Origin: Reyranella massiliensis 521
Lineage (GTDB): Bacteria; Pseudomonadota; Alphaproteobacteria; Reyranellales; Reyranellaceae
Assembly (NCBI RefSeq): GCF_000312425.1
Contig: NZ_HE997181.1
Coordinates: 3,250,749 to 3,314,748, forward strand
Reading direction: 5' to 3'
DNA: 64,000 nucleotides
Shown here piece after piece: positions 18,680 through 26,784 of the stretch; within the stretch, counting starts at the first letter, position 1; every line of letters starts with the position of its first letter. A program made the position numbers and the translations under genes. The notes beneath the pieces were generated by a model. The model saw nothing but the letters and a program-made list of their open reading frames with translations. It did no database searches and was not told the origin of the DNA.

Positions 18680-18762
18680 CGTCAAAGCCCTCTGCACATT
18701 TTGCATGCGCCGGGCAGGACGGCGCAGTGTAGCGTCGAGTCCACGCTTCCCGGGAGGAAACG

Positions 18763-20436
18763 ATGGGCTACGACCTCGTCATCAAGAACGGCATCGTGAT
18801 CGACGGCACAGGCGCGGCGCGCTACCAGGCCGACGTTGCGATCGCCGACGGCAAAGTGGCCGAGATCGGCAAAGTGACCGAAGGCGCGACGCGCACCATC
18901 GACGCCCACGGGCTGGTGGTCGCGCCGGGCTTCGTCGATCCCCACACGCACTACGATGCGCAGATCTGCTGGGACGGCGCCGTCACACCCTCCTCCTGGC
19001 ACGGCGTGACGTCCGTCGTGATGGGCAATTGCGGCGTCGGCATCGCGCCCTGCAAGCCCGCCACGCGCGAGATCGCCATGAAGGATCTCGTGAACGTCGA
19101 AGGCATTCCCTTCGACGTGCTGAACAAGGGCATCACCTGGGACTGGGAGACCTTTCCCGAATTCATGGATGCCGCCGCGCGGAGAAAGCCGTCGCTCAAC
19201 CTCGCCTTCATCGCGCCGCTGACGCCGTTTCGTCACTACGTGATGGGCGAAGCCTCGATGGAGCGCGCCGCCACCGCGGAAGAAACCGCGAAGATCGCCG
19301 CCCTCATCGGTGAAGCCGTGGACGTGGGTGCGCTGGGCTTCTCCTCGACCACGCTCAACCAGCATATGGGCTTCGAGGGCAAGCCGCTCGCCTGCCGCAA
19401 CGCCAGCCGCGAGGAGATGAAGGCCTACGCCAATCAGCTCAAGCAGCGCGGCAAGGGCGCCATCGAGATCGCGCTGACCCGCCAGGTCGGCGTGCTGGAG
19501 CAGGACCAGTGCGAACTGCTCGACTTCCTGCTCGAAGAGAGCGGCCGGCCCGTGACGTTCATCGCCCTCTTCGATCGCGACGACATTCCCGAGGCGGTGC
19601 GCGACACCTTGCGTCGCGCCGCGCCGATGATCGCCAAGGGTGCGCGGCCGCAGACCTCGCCGCTGCCGCTGACGCGCGAATGCAACATGGACAACCCGTT
19701 CGCCTTTGCCGCCTTCCCGTCGTGGAAGCGGGTATTCGCCGACACGGCAAAGGACGCGCAGAAGAAGGTCTACGCCGACCGGACTTTCCGCGATCAGTTC
19801 CGCCATGATCTCAAAAGCCCGACCGGCTTCAGCGACTGGCGGCGCATGGTCGTGCACAACGTCAACAATCCGGCACTGAAACAATGGGAGCGCAAGTCGA
19901 TCGCCGAGATCGGCCAGGCGCAGGGCAAAGACGGCGTCGATGCCTTCCTCGATCTCGTGCTGGCCGACAATCTCGACGTCGAGCTCACCATCGCCTCGTG
20001 GAACACGCGCGAGGACCGCATGCGCGAGCTGCTGAACAACCCGTCCATCCTGATGGCGCTGGGCGACGGCGGCGCGCATGTCGACATGCTGTGCGACGCC
20101 GGCTACCCGACCTATCTGCTGGGCACCTGGGTGCGCGAGAAGCAGGCGATCACCCTCGAAGAAGGCGTGCGCAAGCTCACCTCAGACCCCGCCGATCTCT
20201 TTGGTCTGAAGGATCGCGGCCGCCTCGCGAAGGGTGCGCCGGCCGACGTCGCGATCTTCGATCCCGACCGCATCGGCTCGACCAACCACGGCGAACGCCG
20301 CCACGATCTCCCCGGCGGCGCCAAGCGCATCGTGATGCCGTCGAAGGGCGTCGAGTACACGGTCGTCAACGGTGCCGTGACCTGGGAACAGGGCAAGCTG
20401 ACGGACGCGAAAGCTGGGAAGGTGTTGCGCGGCTGA
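18763..20436 (+). CDS. N-acyl-D-amino-acid deacylase family amidohydrolase
   Basis: A 557-residue metal-dependent amidohydrolase of the D-aminoacylase family. It has the N-terminal beta-sandwich start (DLVIKNGIVIDGTG), the metal ligands HTHYD near residue 65, the family motif GNCGVGIAPC near residue 88, and the late catalytic Asp in GDGGAHVDM near residue 430. The predicted role is hydrolysis of N-acyl or related amide bonds in the cytoplasm. A ribosome binding site (GGGAGG) precedes the ATG. Substrate not certain. Related proteins act on D-amino acid derivatives or hydantoin-like compounds. Confidence 0.87.
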   Translation: MGYDLVIKNGIVIDGTGAARYQADVAIADGKVAEIGKVTEGATRTIDAHGLVVAPGFVDPHTHYDAQICWDGAVTPSSWHGVTSVVMGNCGVGIAPCKPATREIAMKDLVNVEGIPFDVLNKGITWDWETFPEFMDAAARRKPSLNLAFIAPLTPFRHYVMGEASMERAATAEETAKIAALIGEAVDVGALGFSSTTLNQHMGFEGKPLACRNASREEMKAYANQLKQRGKGAIEIALTRQVGVLEQDQCELLDFLLEESGRPVTFIALFDRDDIPEAVRDTLRRAAPMIAKGARPQTSPLPLTRECNMDNPFAFAAFPSWKRVFADTAKDAQKKVYADRTFRDQFRHDLKSPTGFSDWRRMVVHNVNNPALKQWERKSIAEIGQAQGKDGVDAFLDLVLADNLDVELTIASWNTREDRMRELLNNPSILMALGDGGAHVDMLCDAGYPTYLLGTWVREKQAITLEEGVRKLTSDPADLFGLKDRGRLAKGAPADVAIFDPDRIGSTNHGERRHDLPGGAKRIVMPSKGVEYTVVNGAVTWEQGKLTDAKAGKVLRG

Positions 20437-20573
20437 CGTCACCCTCCGCTTCATAGATTCCCCCCGCCCCCTTTTTGCCCCCGTGGCGACGTCAAACAGA
20501 CACACGAGACGAGCCCTAATGTTGCTACCTTTGGTGGCATTAGAAACAACGCGCCACCATAGGAACAGGGGGG

Positions 20574-20990
20574 ATGAGCGCGATGGGGAGTAAATCAAGC
20601 GTGCCTCTTAAGGTCGGCGTATTGACGGGCTGGTCTTTGCTTCTCCTGCCCGTTGCCGGACCAGCCCATGCAGATACGTGGAAAGCGGATATGCAGCTCG
20701 ACAGGGCGCGTTCTGCAGGTATCTGCCTGAAAGGCGCCGAAAACACCTACACCCTGGACCTGTCGGGCAGCACGCTCACTGGAAAAGCGAGCATCAACTC
20801 CTTCCGAGCCAAGGTCGCCGCCGACGGAACGGTACGCGACGATTTCCTTGCGGAACTCGACCAGGGGCTGAACTCGACCGTGACGACCAAGCTGCAGAAA
20901 TTTACCATCACGGGGAACGCCCAGACACGCGACCTCGAACTGGCCTGGCCGGCGAGCGCCTGCGTCTGGAAACTCAAGCCGCGCGGCTGA
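20574..20990 (+). CDS. Exported hypothetical protein
   Basis: A 138-residue protein with a signal peptide (hydrophobic VGVLTGWSLLLLPVAGPAHA, likely cleavage after HADTW or just before). The small mature domain is predicted to be rich in beta strands (TYTLDLSGSTLTGKASI). Two Cys are present in the mature part (GICLKG and SACVWK) and could form a disulfide. I do not recognise the family. The 137-base gap upstream holds an imperfect hairpin at 20516-20543 without a T-tract. Confidence 0.65.
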   Translation: MSAMGSKSSVPLKVGVLTGWSLLLLPVAGPAHADTWKADMQLDRARSAGICLKGAENTYTLDLSGSTLTGKASINSFRAKVAADGTVRDDFLAELDQGLNSTVTTKLQKFTITGNAQTRDLELAWPASACVWKLKPRG

Positions 20991-21026
20991 TTGCGCCAGG
21001 GGTGATCGGGTAGAGGACAATTGCTA

Positions 21027-21045
21027 CGATCGTTCGTTACGATCG
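21027..21045. promoter_or_regulatory. Inverted repeat upstream of the RraA-like gene
   Basis: A perfect 7-bp inverted repeat, CGATCGT at 21027-21033 and ACGATCG at 21039-21045 with a 5-base spacer, lies 36 bases before the GTG start. It has the geometry of a dimeric repressor operator. It also argues against a TTG start at 21021, which would place it inside the coding region. Confidence 0.35.
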
Positions 21046-21080
21046 GACGCCTCGCGTCCCTACCCCCTGACGGAGACACA

Positions 21081-21794
21081 GTGCAGACCACCCCTCTTCC
21101 GGACGACATCAAGCAGGCCCTGTCCAAGGTGACGACGGCCAGCATCACGACGATCCTGCTGAAGAAAGGCCTGCGCAACGTCTGGATGCGCGGCACGCGG
21201 CCGATCAAGCCCGGCCAGGGCCGTCTGGTGGGTCGTGCGTTTACGTTGCGATTCGTTCCGGCGCGCGAAGACCTCGCGACTCCGGAGAGCTGGAGCTCGC
21301 CGATCTCGACGCGCGCGGCCATCGAGGCGATGCCCGAGGGCGCGGTCGTCGTGGCCGATTCCATGGGCACCACCGATGCCGGCATCTTCGGCGACATCCT
21401 GTGCGCCCGCATGGCCAAGAAGAAGGTCGCGGGCCTCGTCACCGACGGCGTGATGCGCGACATGGCGGGCGTGCTCGCGACCGGGCTTCCCGTCTGGTGC
21501 CAGGGCGCTGCGGCGCCGCCTTCGGTCGCCGGCCTGACCTTCGTCAACTGGCAGGAGCCGATCGGCTGCGGTGGCGTGGCGGTGTTCCCCGACGACGTGG
21601 TGGTGGTCGACGACGACGGCGCCGTGCTCATTCCCAAGGCGCTGGTCGAAGCCGTCGCCAAGGAAGGCCAGGAGCAGGAACGGCTCGAAGGCTGGATCAT
21701 GTCGGAGGTCGAACGCGGCGTGCCGCTGCCCGGCCTCTACCCGCCGAACGACGAAGCCAAGGCGCGTTACGCCAGCTTCAAAGAGAAGAAGTGA
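21081..21794 (+). CDS. RraA-like family protein (possible 4-hydroxy-4-methyl-2-oxoglutarate aldolase type)
   Basis: A 237-residue RraA-fold protein. The GDILCARMAKKKVAGLVTDG segment and GVMRD correspond to the G-x20-R-D site that binds divalent metal and pyruvate in HMG/CHA aldolases. RNase-regulator RraA proteins proper are shorter (about 160 residues), so an aldolase-like or related catabolic role is more likely. I chose the GTG at 21081, after CGGAG, over the upstream TTG at 21021. It probably works with the following uptake and hydrolase genes on an organic acid (inference). Confidence 0.8.
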   Translation: MQTTPLPDDIKQALSKVTTASITTILLKKGLRNVWMRGTRPIKPGQGRLVGRAFTLRFVPAREDLATPESWSSPISTRAAIEAMPEGAVVVADSMGTTDAGIFGDILCARMAKKKVAGLVTDGVMRDMAGVLATGLPVWCQGAAAPPSVAGLTFVNWQEPIGCGGVAVFPDDVVVVDDDGAVLIPKALVEAVAKEGQEQERLEGWIMSEVERGVPLPGLYPPNDEAKARYASFKEKK

Positions 21795-21847
21795 CGACCG
21801 AGTCAGGCTCGGCTTTCGCGCGTCGGACTTAGGGTCTGCCTGACAAG

Positions 21848-21872
21848 TCGCAACGACGGACTGTTGTTGCGA
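21848..21872. promoter_or_regulatory. Inverted repeat upstream of the Bug-family gene
   Basis: TCGCAAC (21848-21854) and GTTGCGA (21866-21872) form a perfect 7-bp inverted repeat with an 11-base spacer. It lies in the 147-base gap before the solute-binding protein gene. It could be an operator or a leader hairpin. No regulator gene is adjacent. Confidence 0.25.
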
Positions 21873-21941
21873 ATGCCTTCGGGGCGGCGTCACGCTGCGT
21901 ACAACGCGGCCTCCAGTGCCGCCTCCCGGAGGACAATGCTC

Positions 21942-22928
21942 ATGATCCGATTCCGAAGCATGCGCCGCCGTGCCGTGCTGGCAACGGGCGCCGCCGCCGT
22001 TCTTTCAGCACCGGCGATCCTGCGCGCGCAGAACTATCCGTCGAAGCCGGTGCGCGTAGTGAATGCCTACAGTCCCGGCGGCACCGCCGACGTCGTCTGC
22101 CGCATCTTCTGCGCCGCCCTGTCGACGCGGCTCGGCCAGACTTTCACGGTCGACAACAAGCCGGGCGCAGCCGGCACGGTCGCGGCGCAGATCGTCGCCC
22201 GTGCCCAGCCCGACGGCTACACCGTGCTCTATGACGCCACCGCGCAGTCGGTGAACCCGTCGCTGTTCGGCAGCCGCCTGCCCTACGATACGCGGCGCGA
22301 CCTGCTGCCGGTGTTTCTCACCATGCAGACGCCGAACACGCTGATGCGCAACTCCAAGTTCGAGGCGCAAACGGTCGCCGAACTGATCGAGCTGGCAAAG
22401 AAGAAGCCCGGCGCCCTCGACTGCGCCTCGACCGGCGTCGGCACGGTGCAGCATGTCTCGCTGGAGCTGCTGAACCAGCGTGCCGGGCTGCGCATCAACC
22501 ACGTGCCCTACAAGGAAGCCGGAACGGCGCGCAACGACCTGTTCGCCGGCCGCGTGCCGCTGCAGTTCAGCAACGTACCGGGCACCGTCGCGCTGAGGAG
22601 CGCCAGCGAAGTGACCTGCATGGCGCATACCGGGCCGAAGCCGGTAGAGGTGCTGAAGGGCATACCGGCGATCTCGGAGGTGCTGCCGGGCTTCGAGACC
22701 TGGGAATGGAACGGCCTCTTCGTCCCGGCCGGCACCGATCCCGGCCTGATCAAGAAGCTGAATGCGGAACTCAACGAAGTGATCAAGGTCCAGGAGACCG
22801 TGCAGCGGCTTTCGGAACTCGGGGCGCTGACGCGCGCCAACACGGTCGCCGAGTTCGCGGCCTTCCGCGAACAGCAGATCGCCTTCTTCGCCGAGATCAC
22901 CAAGACCGCCAACATTCGGATCGAGTAA
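21942..22928 (+). CDS. Bug-family tripartite tricarboxylate transporter substrate-binding protein
   Basis: A 328-residue periplasmic binding protein of the Bug/TctC family. After an N-terminal RR-containing signal peptide (MRRRAVLATGAAAVLSAPAILRAQ), it has the family hallmark YPSKPVRVV, then PGGTADVVCR, and DNKPGAAGTVAAQIV. The RR motif suggests Tat export. ATG 21942 is spaced correctly from GGAGGA, and the ATG at 21936 is too close. No TctA/TctB membrane genes are adjacent, which is common for Bug orphans. The ligand is probably a carboxylate. Confidence 0.9.
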   Translation: MIRFRSMRRRAVLATGAAAVLSAPAILRAQNYPSKPVRVVNAYSPGGTADVVCRIFCAALSTRLGQTFTVDNKPGAAGTVAAQIVARAQPDGYTVLYDATAQSVNPSLFGSRLPYDTRRDLLPVFLTMQTPNTLMRNSKFEAQTVAELIELAKKKPGALDCASTGVGTVQHVSLELLNQRAGLRINHVPYKEAGTARNDLFAGRVPLQFSNVPGTVALRSASEVTCMAHTGPKPVEVLKGIPAISEVLPGFETWEWNGLFVPAGTDPGLIKKLNAELNEVIKVQETVQRLSELGALTRANTVAEFAAFREQQIAFFAEITKTANIRIE

Positions 22929-22938
22929 GGCCGAGCGC

Positions 22939-24018
22939 ATGTCCGATCCCCTCGTTCATCCCGTCTCGCGCCAGATCGTCGTGCGCGAGGACTGGCTGCG
23001 GCAGACGCAGGAGCCGATCCTCGAACCGGCGCTGCCGATCGTCGATCCACATCACCATCTCTGGGCCAAGGACCATGGCGACTATCTGCTGCCGGACCTT
23101 CTGAAGGACACCGGCAGCGGCCACGACATTCGCGGCACGATCTTCGTCCAGTGCGGCGAGATGTATCGTGCGAGCGGACCAGACGACGAGAAGTCCCTGG
23201 GCGAGACCGAGTTCGTCGCCGGCGTTGCGGCGATGAGCGCGAGCGGCCGCTACGGTCCGACGCGCGCCTGTGCCGGCATCATCGGCATGGTCGACCTGAC
23301 CCTGGGCGACCGCGTCACGCCGCTGCTCGAAGCGCACACCGCGGCCGCCGGCGGCCGGTTCTGCGGCATCCGCAACCGCACCGCCTGGCATTCCTCGCCC
23401 GAGGTGACGTCCAACCTCGTGACGCCGCCGCCAGGCCCGCTCGAACACCCGGCCTTCGCCGACGGCGCGAAGCGGCTCGCCGCGTTCGGATTGCCGCTGG
23501 ACGTCTGGGCCTATCACACGCAGTTGCCGCATGTGGTGGCGCTCGCGCGGGCGGTGCCGGAGCTGACGGTCGTGGTCGATCATGTCGGCGGCCCGCTGGG
23601 CATCGGCCCCTTCACCGGCAAGCAGGCCGAGGTCTTCCCCGACTGGAAGCGGCGCATGCAGGAACTGGCGGCGTTGCCGAACGTCGTCGTGAAGGTCGGC
23701 GGCCTCACCATGTATGTCAGCGGCTTCGACTTCCATCGCCGGCCCAGGCCGCCGGGTTCGGAAGAACTGGCGAAGACCTGGCGGCCCTATGTCGAGACCT
23801 GTATCGAGGCCTTCGGCCCCAGCCGCTGCATGTTCGAGAGCAACTTCCCGGTCGACAAGGGCATGTGCAGCTACCCGGTTCTGTGGAACGCGCTGAAACG
23901 TCTCGCCGCCGGCGCCGGCGCCGACGAGAAGACCGCGCTGTTCAGCGGCACTGCGATGCGCGTCTACAAGCTCGGCCGTCTGCCCGCTTCCCTTGCGATC
24001 GATCTTTCGTCACCTTGA
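22939..24018 (+). CDS. Amidohydrolase-2 family TIM-barrel hydrolase (COG3618-like)
   Basis: A 359-residue amidohydrolase-fold enzyme of the group that includes L-fuconolactonase and other lactonase-like hydrolases. The N-terminal metal-site motif VDPHHHLW is at about residues 34-41. The later FVQCGEMY, VVDHVGGP and FESNFPVDK segments mark the remaining barrel strands. It begins 10 bases after the Bug protein gene. It probably hydrolyses the lactone or ring compound that the Bug protein helps import (inference). Confidence 0.84.
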   Translation: MSDPLVHPVSRQIVVREDWLRQTQEPILEPALPIVDPHHHLWAKDHGDYLLPDLLKDTGSGHDIRGTIFVQCGEMYRASGPDDEKSLGETEFVAGVAAMSASGRYGPTRACAGIIGMVDLTLGDRVTPLLEAHTAAAGGRFCGIRNRTAWHSSPEVTSNLVTPPPGPLEHPAFADGAKRLAAFGLPLDVWAYHTQLPHVVALARAVPELTVVVDHVGGPLGIGPFTGKQAEVFPDWKRRMQELAALPNVVVKVGGLTMYVSGFDFHRRPRPPGSEELAKTWRPYVETCIEAFGPSRCMFESNFPVDKGMCSYPVLWNALKRLAAGAGADEKTALFSGTAMRVYKLGRLPASLAIDLSSP

Positions 24019-24022
24019 GGGC

Positions 24023-24604
24023 ATGAAAATCGTCCGCATGCTGGCGTTCGCCGTCCTGGGCGCCCTGGTGTCGGCGGTGTCCGGCGTCATAGGCAGCAGC
24101 TGGGCCCAGGCCGGCCGCCAGCCCGTCGACTGGTCCGCCGTCTCGCTCGATTCGATCGGCGGCGGACCGCTGCCGACCGGGAATTACAAGGGTCAGGTGG
24201 TCCTGCTGGTGAACACGGCGTCGCTCTGCGGCTTCACCGGCCAGTATCGCGGTCTCGAAGCGCTGTGGCGCAAGTACAAGGACAAGGGCCTGGTCGTGTT
24301 GGGCGTGCCGTCCAACGACTTCGGCGGCCAGGAGCCCGGCTCCAAGGAAGAGATCAAGCGCTTCTGCGAAGCCACCTTCGACGTCACCTTCCCGCTGGCC
24401 GACAAGCAGTCGGTCATCGGCCCCGACGCCCATCCGCTCTATCGCTGGGCCGCGGCGCAGACGGGGCCGCTCGGCACGCCGAGCTGGAACTTCCACAAGA
24501 TCCTGATCGGACGCGACGGCCGGGTGATCGACTGGTTCACCGCCATGAGCGGAGTCGGCCCGAAGCTCGACACCGCCATCGAGGCCGCCCTTGCCCGCCA
24601 ATGA
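24023..24604 (+). CDS. Exported glutathione peroxidase family protein
   Basis: A 193-residue thiol peroxidase. An N-terminal signal sequence (MLAFAVLGALVSAVSGVIG region) is followed by a glutathione-peroxidase fold. The peroxidatic Cys69 lies in NTASLCGFTGQY, and the GPx signature appears as VLGVPSNDFGGQEPGS, with the Gln and SWNFHK tetrad partners present. The protein uses Cys, not Sec. Export is less usual for bacterial GPx. The stop overlaps the next gene (ATGA), suggesting a coupled periplasmic pair. Confidence 0.9.
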   Translation: MKIVRMLAFAVLGALVSAVSGVIGSSWAQAGRQPVDWSAVSLDSIGGGPLPTGNYKGQVVLLVNTASLCGFTGQYRGLEALWRKYKDKGLVVLGVPSNDFGGQEPGSKEEIKRFCEATFDVTFPLADKQSVIGPDAHPLYRWAAAQTGPLGTPSWNFHKILIGRDGRVIDWFTAMSGVGPKLDTAIEAALARQ

Positions 24605-25068
24605 GACCGCGATGCTGCATAGCCGCGCTGCTGTTCGTCCTCACCACAGCCGCTGCGTTCGCGCAGCCTGACGACGCGATCTCCGCCACCGACGAACTTG
24701 TCGGCTACTGCCTCGGCGCCAACACCGAACTGGTCGAACGCTTCCGCAAGATGCAGCTCTGGGGCTGCGGCAAGGCGGCGTCGATGGCCTGGTGCCGCGA
24801 GGCCAAGAAGAGCGCGCCCGAAGCCATGCGCTATCGCGAGCGGCTGGTGATGCGCTTCGCCCGGGTTCTGTCCGAGAAAGGCCTGCTCGACGTCGAACAG
24901 CCGACGGCTGCGCGCAAGAAGCTGAAACAGTTCATCGCCGACGGCACGAAGGATGCGGAACTCTGTTTCAACGAAAAAGGCGACAGGGACGAAACCGCCT
25001 GCGACCGGCTACAACGCTGCATCGAAGCCGAGAAGTTGACAAGGACACCGGGAATAGCGTCGGAGTGA
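24601..25068 (+). CDS. Exported hypothetical protein with several cysteines
   Basis: A 155-residue protein with a signal peptide (CCIAALLFVLTTAAAFAQ) and a mostly helical, charged mature region. Mature Cys occur in GYCLG, WGCGK, WCREA, LCFNE, TACDR and QRCIE, that is six Cys, which could form disulfides in the periplasm. The family is unknown to me. It is translationally coupled to the exported glutathione peroxidase, so a link to periplasmic redox stress is possible but unproven. Confidence 0.7.
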   Translation: MRPRCCIAALLFVLTTAAAFAQPDDAISATDELVGYCLGANTELVERFRKMQLWGCGKAASMAWCREAKKSAPEAMRYRERLVMRFARVLSEKGLLDVEQPTAARKKLKQFIADGTKDAELCFNEKGDRDETACDRLQRCIEAEKLTRTPGIASE

Positions 25069-25078
25069 GGACGGGAAG

Positions 25079-26764
25079 ATGAGCAAGTCGAATTGGCGGG
25101 ACCGCGCGGGCACCACGTTCACCTGCGAGAAGCAGCCGGCGCACGGCAGCAACGGCATGGTGGTCTCCAACCATCCGCTGGCTTCCGCCGCCGGCATGGA
25201 AATGCTGGCCGCCGGCGGCAACGCCGTCGATGCCGCGGTCGCCACCCAGTTCGCGCTCACCGTGGTCGAGCCGATGATGGTCGGCCTCGTCGGTGGCACG
25301 ACCTGTCATATCCGCCTCGCCGACGGCAGCCATCGCATCCTCGACGGCATGAGCGCCGTGCCGAAGTCCGGCCGGCCCGACATGTACAAGCCGGTGCCCG
25401 GCGCCGCGCCCGAGGTCTACGACGTCGAAGGCCAGGAGAACCTCGTCGGCCCGAAGTCGGTCGCCACCCCCGGCTCGCTGCGCACCTGGTGCCAGGCGCT
25501 GGAGCGCTTCGGCACCATGTCGCTGGCCGACGTGATGCAGCCCGCGATCCGCCATGCCGCGCGCGGCTTCGCCGTCACGCCCTACCTCTCCGATTGCATC
25601 CAGAGCGCGGCCCCCGACCTCGCCAGGGACAAGCCGGCGGCCGCGCTACTGCTTGCCGACGGCGCACCGCTGAAGCCCGGCACGCGGCTGGTCCAGGGCG
25701 ACTATGCCGAGGCGCTGACGCTCGTCTCCCAGCAGGGCGAGAAGGCGCTGCATGGCGGCGCGCTGGGCGACCGGCTGGTCGAGTGCATGGAGAAGACCGG
25801 CGGCTTCGTCGCCCGCGCCGACCTCACCGACTACAAGGTGACGGAGCGTGCACCGATCCGCGGCCAGTATCGCGGCTGGGAAGTCCTCGGTCCGCCGCCG
25901 CCCGCGGCCTCCGGCGTGCACATCACGCAGATGCTGAACATCCTCGAAGGCTACGACATCGCGAGCCTGGGCTTCGGCACTGTCGACACGCTGCACCTGC
26001 TGGCCGAAGTGCTGAAGATCGCCTTCGCCGACCGCGCCGAGGCGAGCGGCGATCCGGACTTCGTGAAGGTCCCCGTCGAGCGCATCGTCGCCAAGGCCTA
26101 TGCCGACGCCCGCCGCTCCGCCCTCGACCTCGCGCGCGCCACCGCCTGGACGGGCGGCCTCGCGGCGGCGGAAGGCGCCGACACCACGCACCTCACCGTC
26201 GCCGACGGTAAGGGCAACGTCGTCTGCACCACGCAGACCATCAACAGCCTGTTCGGCGCGCGCTTCATCGTGCCCGGCACCGGCATGATCCCCAACAACT
26301 ACATGAACAACTTCGACCCGCGGCCGGGCAACGCGCTCTCCATCGCGCCGGGCAAGCGGGTCACGACCTCGATGTCGCCGGTGATGGCCACCAAGGACGG
26401 CAAGGTGCGCTATGCACTGGGCCTGCCCGGCGGCCGCAAGATCTTCCCCTCCGCACTGCAGGCGCTGATCAACCTGATCGACCACGGCATGACCCTGCAG
26501 GAAGCCGTCGAAGCGCCGCGCATCTGGACCGAAGGCCCCGTGCTGGAGGTCGAGCACGGCATCCCCGACTCCGTCCGCAAGGGCCTCGAAGCGCGCGGCC
26601 ACAAGCTCACGATCATGCCGACCGTCGCCGGCGGCATGAACGCGATCCAGTTCCACGACGACGGCAGCATGACCGGCGCCGCCTGCTGGCGCGCGGATGG
26701 CGTGGCGGCGGCGCTGGGTGGTGGCTTGGCGCGCGCGGGCGTGAGGTTTGAGTTGCCAAGGTGA
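25079..26764 (+). CDS. Gamma-glutamyltransferase family protein
   Basis: A 561-residue Ntn-hydrolase of the gamma-glutamyltransferase/cephalosporin acylase family. The autoprocessing nucleophile is the Thr in GADTTHLTVAD near residue 368. The GNVVCTTQTIN and late GLPGGRKI segments are also typical. No signal peptide is seen at the N-terminus (MSKSNWRDRAG), unlike periplasmic GGT, so it is likely a cytoplasmic GGT-like amidase. It could process gamma-glutamyl or acyl amides. It is the last host gene before the low-GC island. Confidence 0.9.
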   Translation: MSKSNWRDRAGTTFTCEKQPAHGSNGMVVSNHPLASAAGMEMLAAGGNAVDAAVATQFALTVVEPMMVGLVGGTTCHIRLADGSHRILDGMSAVPKSGRPDMYKPVPGAAPEVYDVEGQENLVGPKSVATPGSLRTWCQALERFGTMSLADVMQPAIRHAARGFAVTPYLSDCIQSAAPDLARDKPAAALLLADGAPLKPGTRLVQGDYAEALTLVSQQGEKALHGGALGDRLVECMEKTGGFVARADLTDYKVTERAPIRGQYRGWEVLGPPPPAASGVHITQMLNILEGYDIASLGFGTVDTLHLLAEVLKIAFADRAEASGDPDFVKVPVERIVAKAYADARRSALDLARATAWTGGLAAAEGADTTHLTVADGKGNVVCTTQTINSLFGARFIVPGTGMIPNNYMNNFDPRPGNALSIAPGKRVTTSMSPVMATKDGKVRYALGLPGGRKIFPSALQALINLIDHGMTLQEAVEAPRIWTEGPVLEVEHGIPDSVRKGLEARGHKLTIMPTVAGGMNAIQFHDDGSMTGAACWRADGVAAALGGGLARAGVRFELPR

Positions 26765-26784
26765 AAGCTCTCGATGAGGTCAAT

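Noticed and set aside
20516..20543. Imperfect hairpin with CTAA/TTAG ends before the exported orphan
   Set aside because: It has no T-tract on either strand and relies on a bulge and a wobble pair. Not called as a terminator or riboswitch.
25035..25062. TTGACA sequence near the end of the Cys-rich exported protein gene
   Set aside because: It lies inside coding sequence, no -10 hexamer follows at 16-18 bases, and the next gene has a close ribosome binding site and coupled layout.
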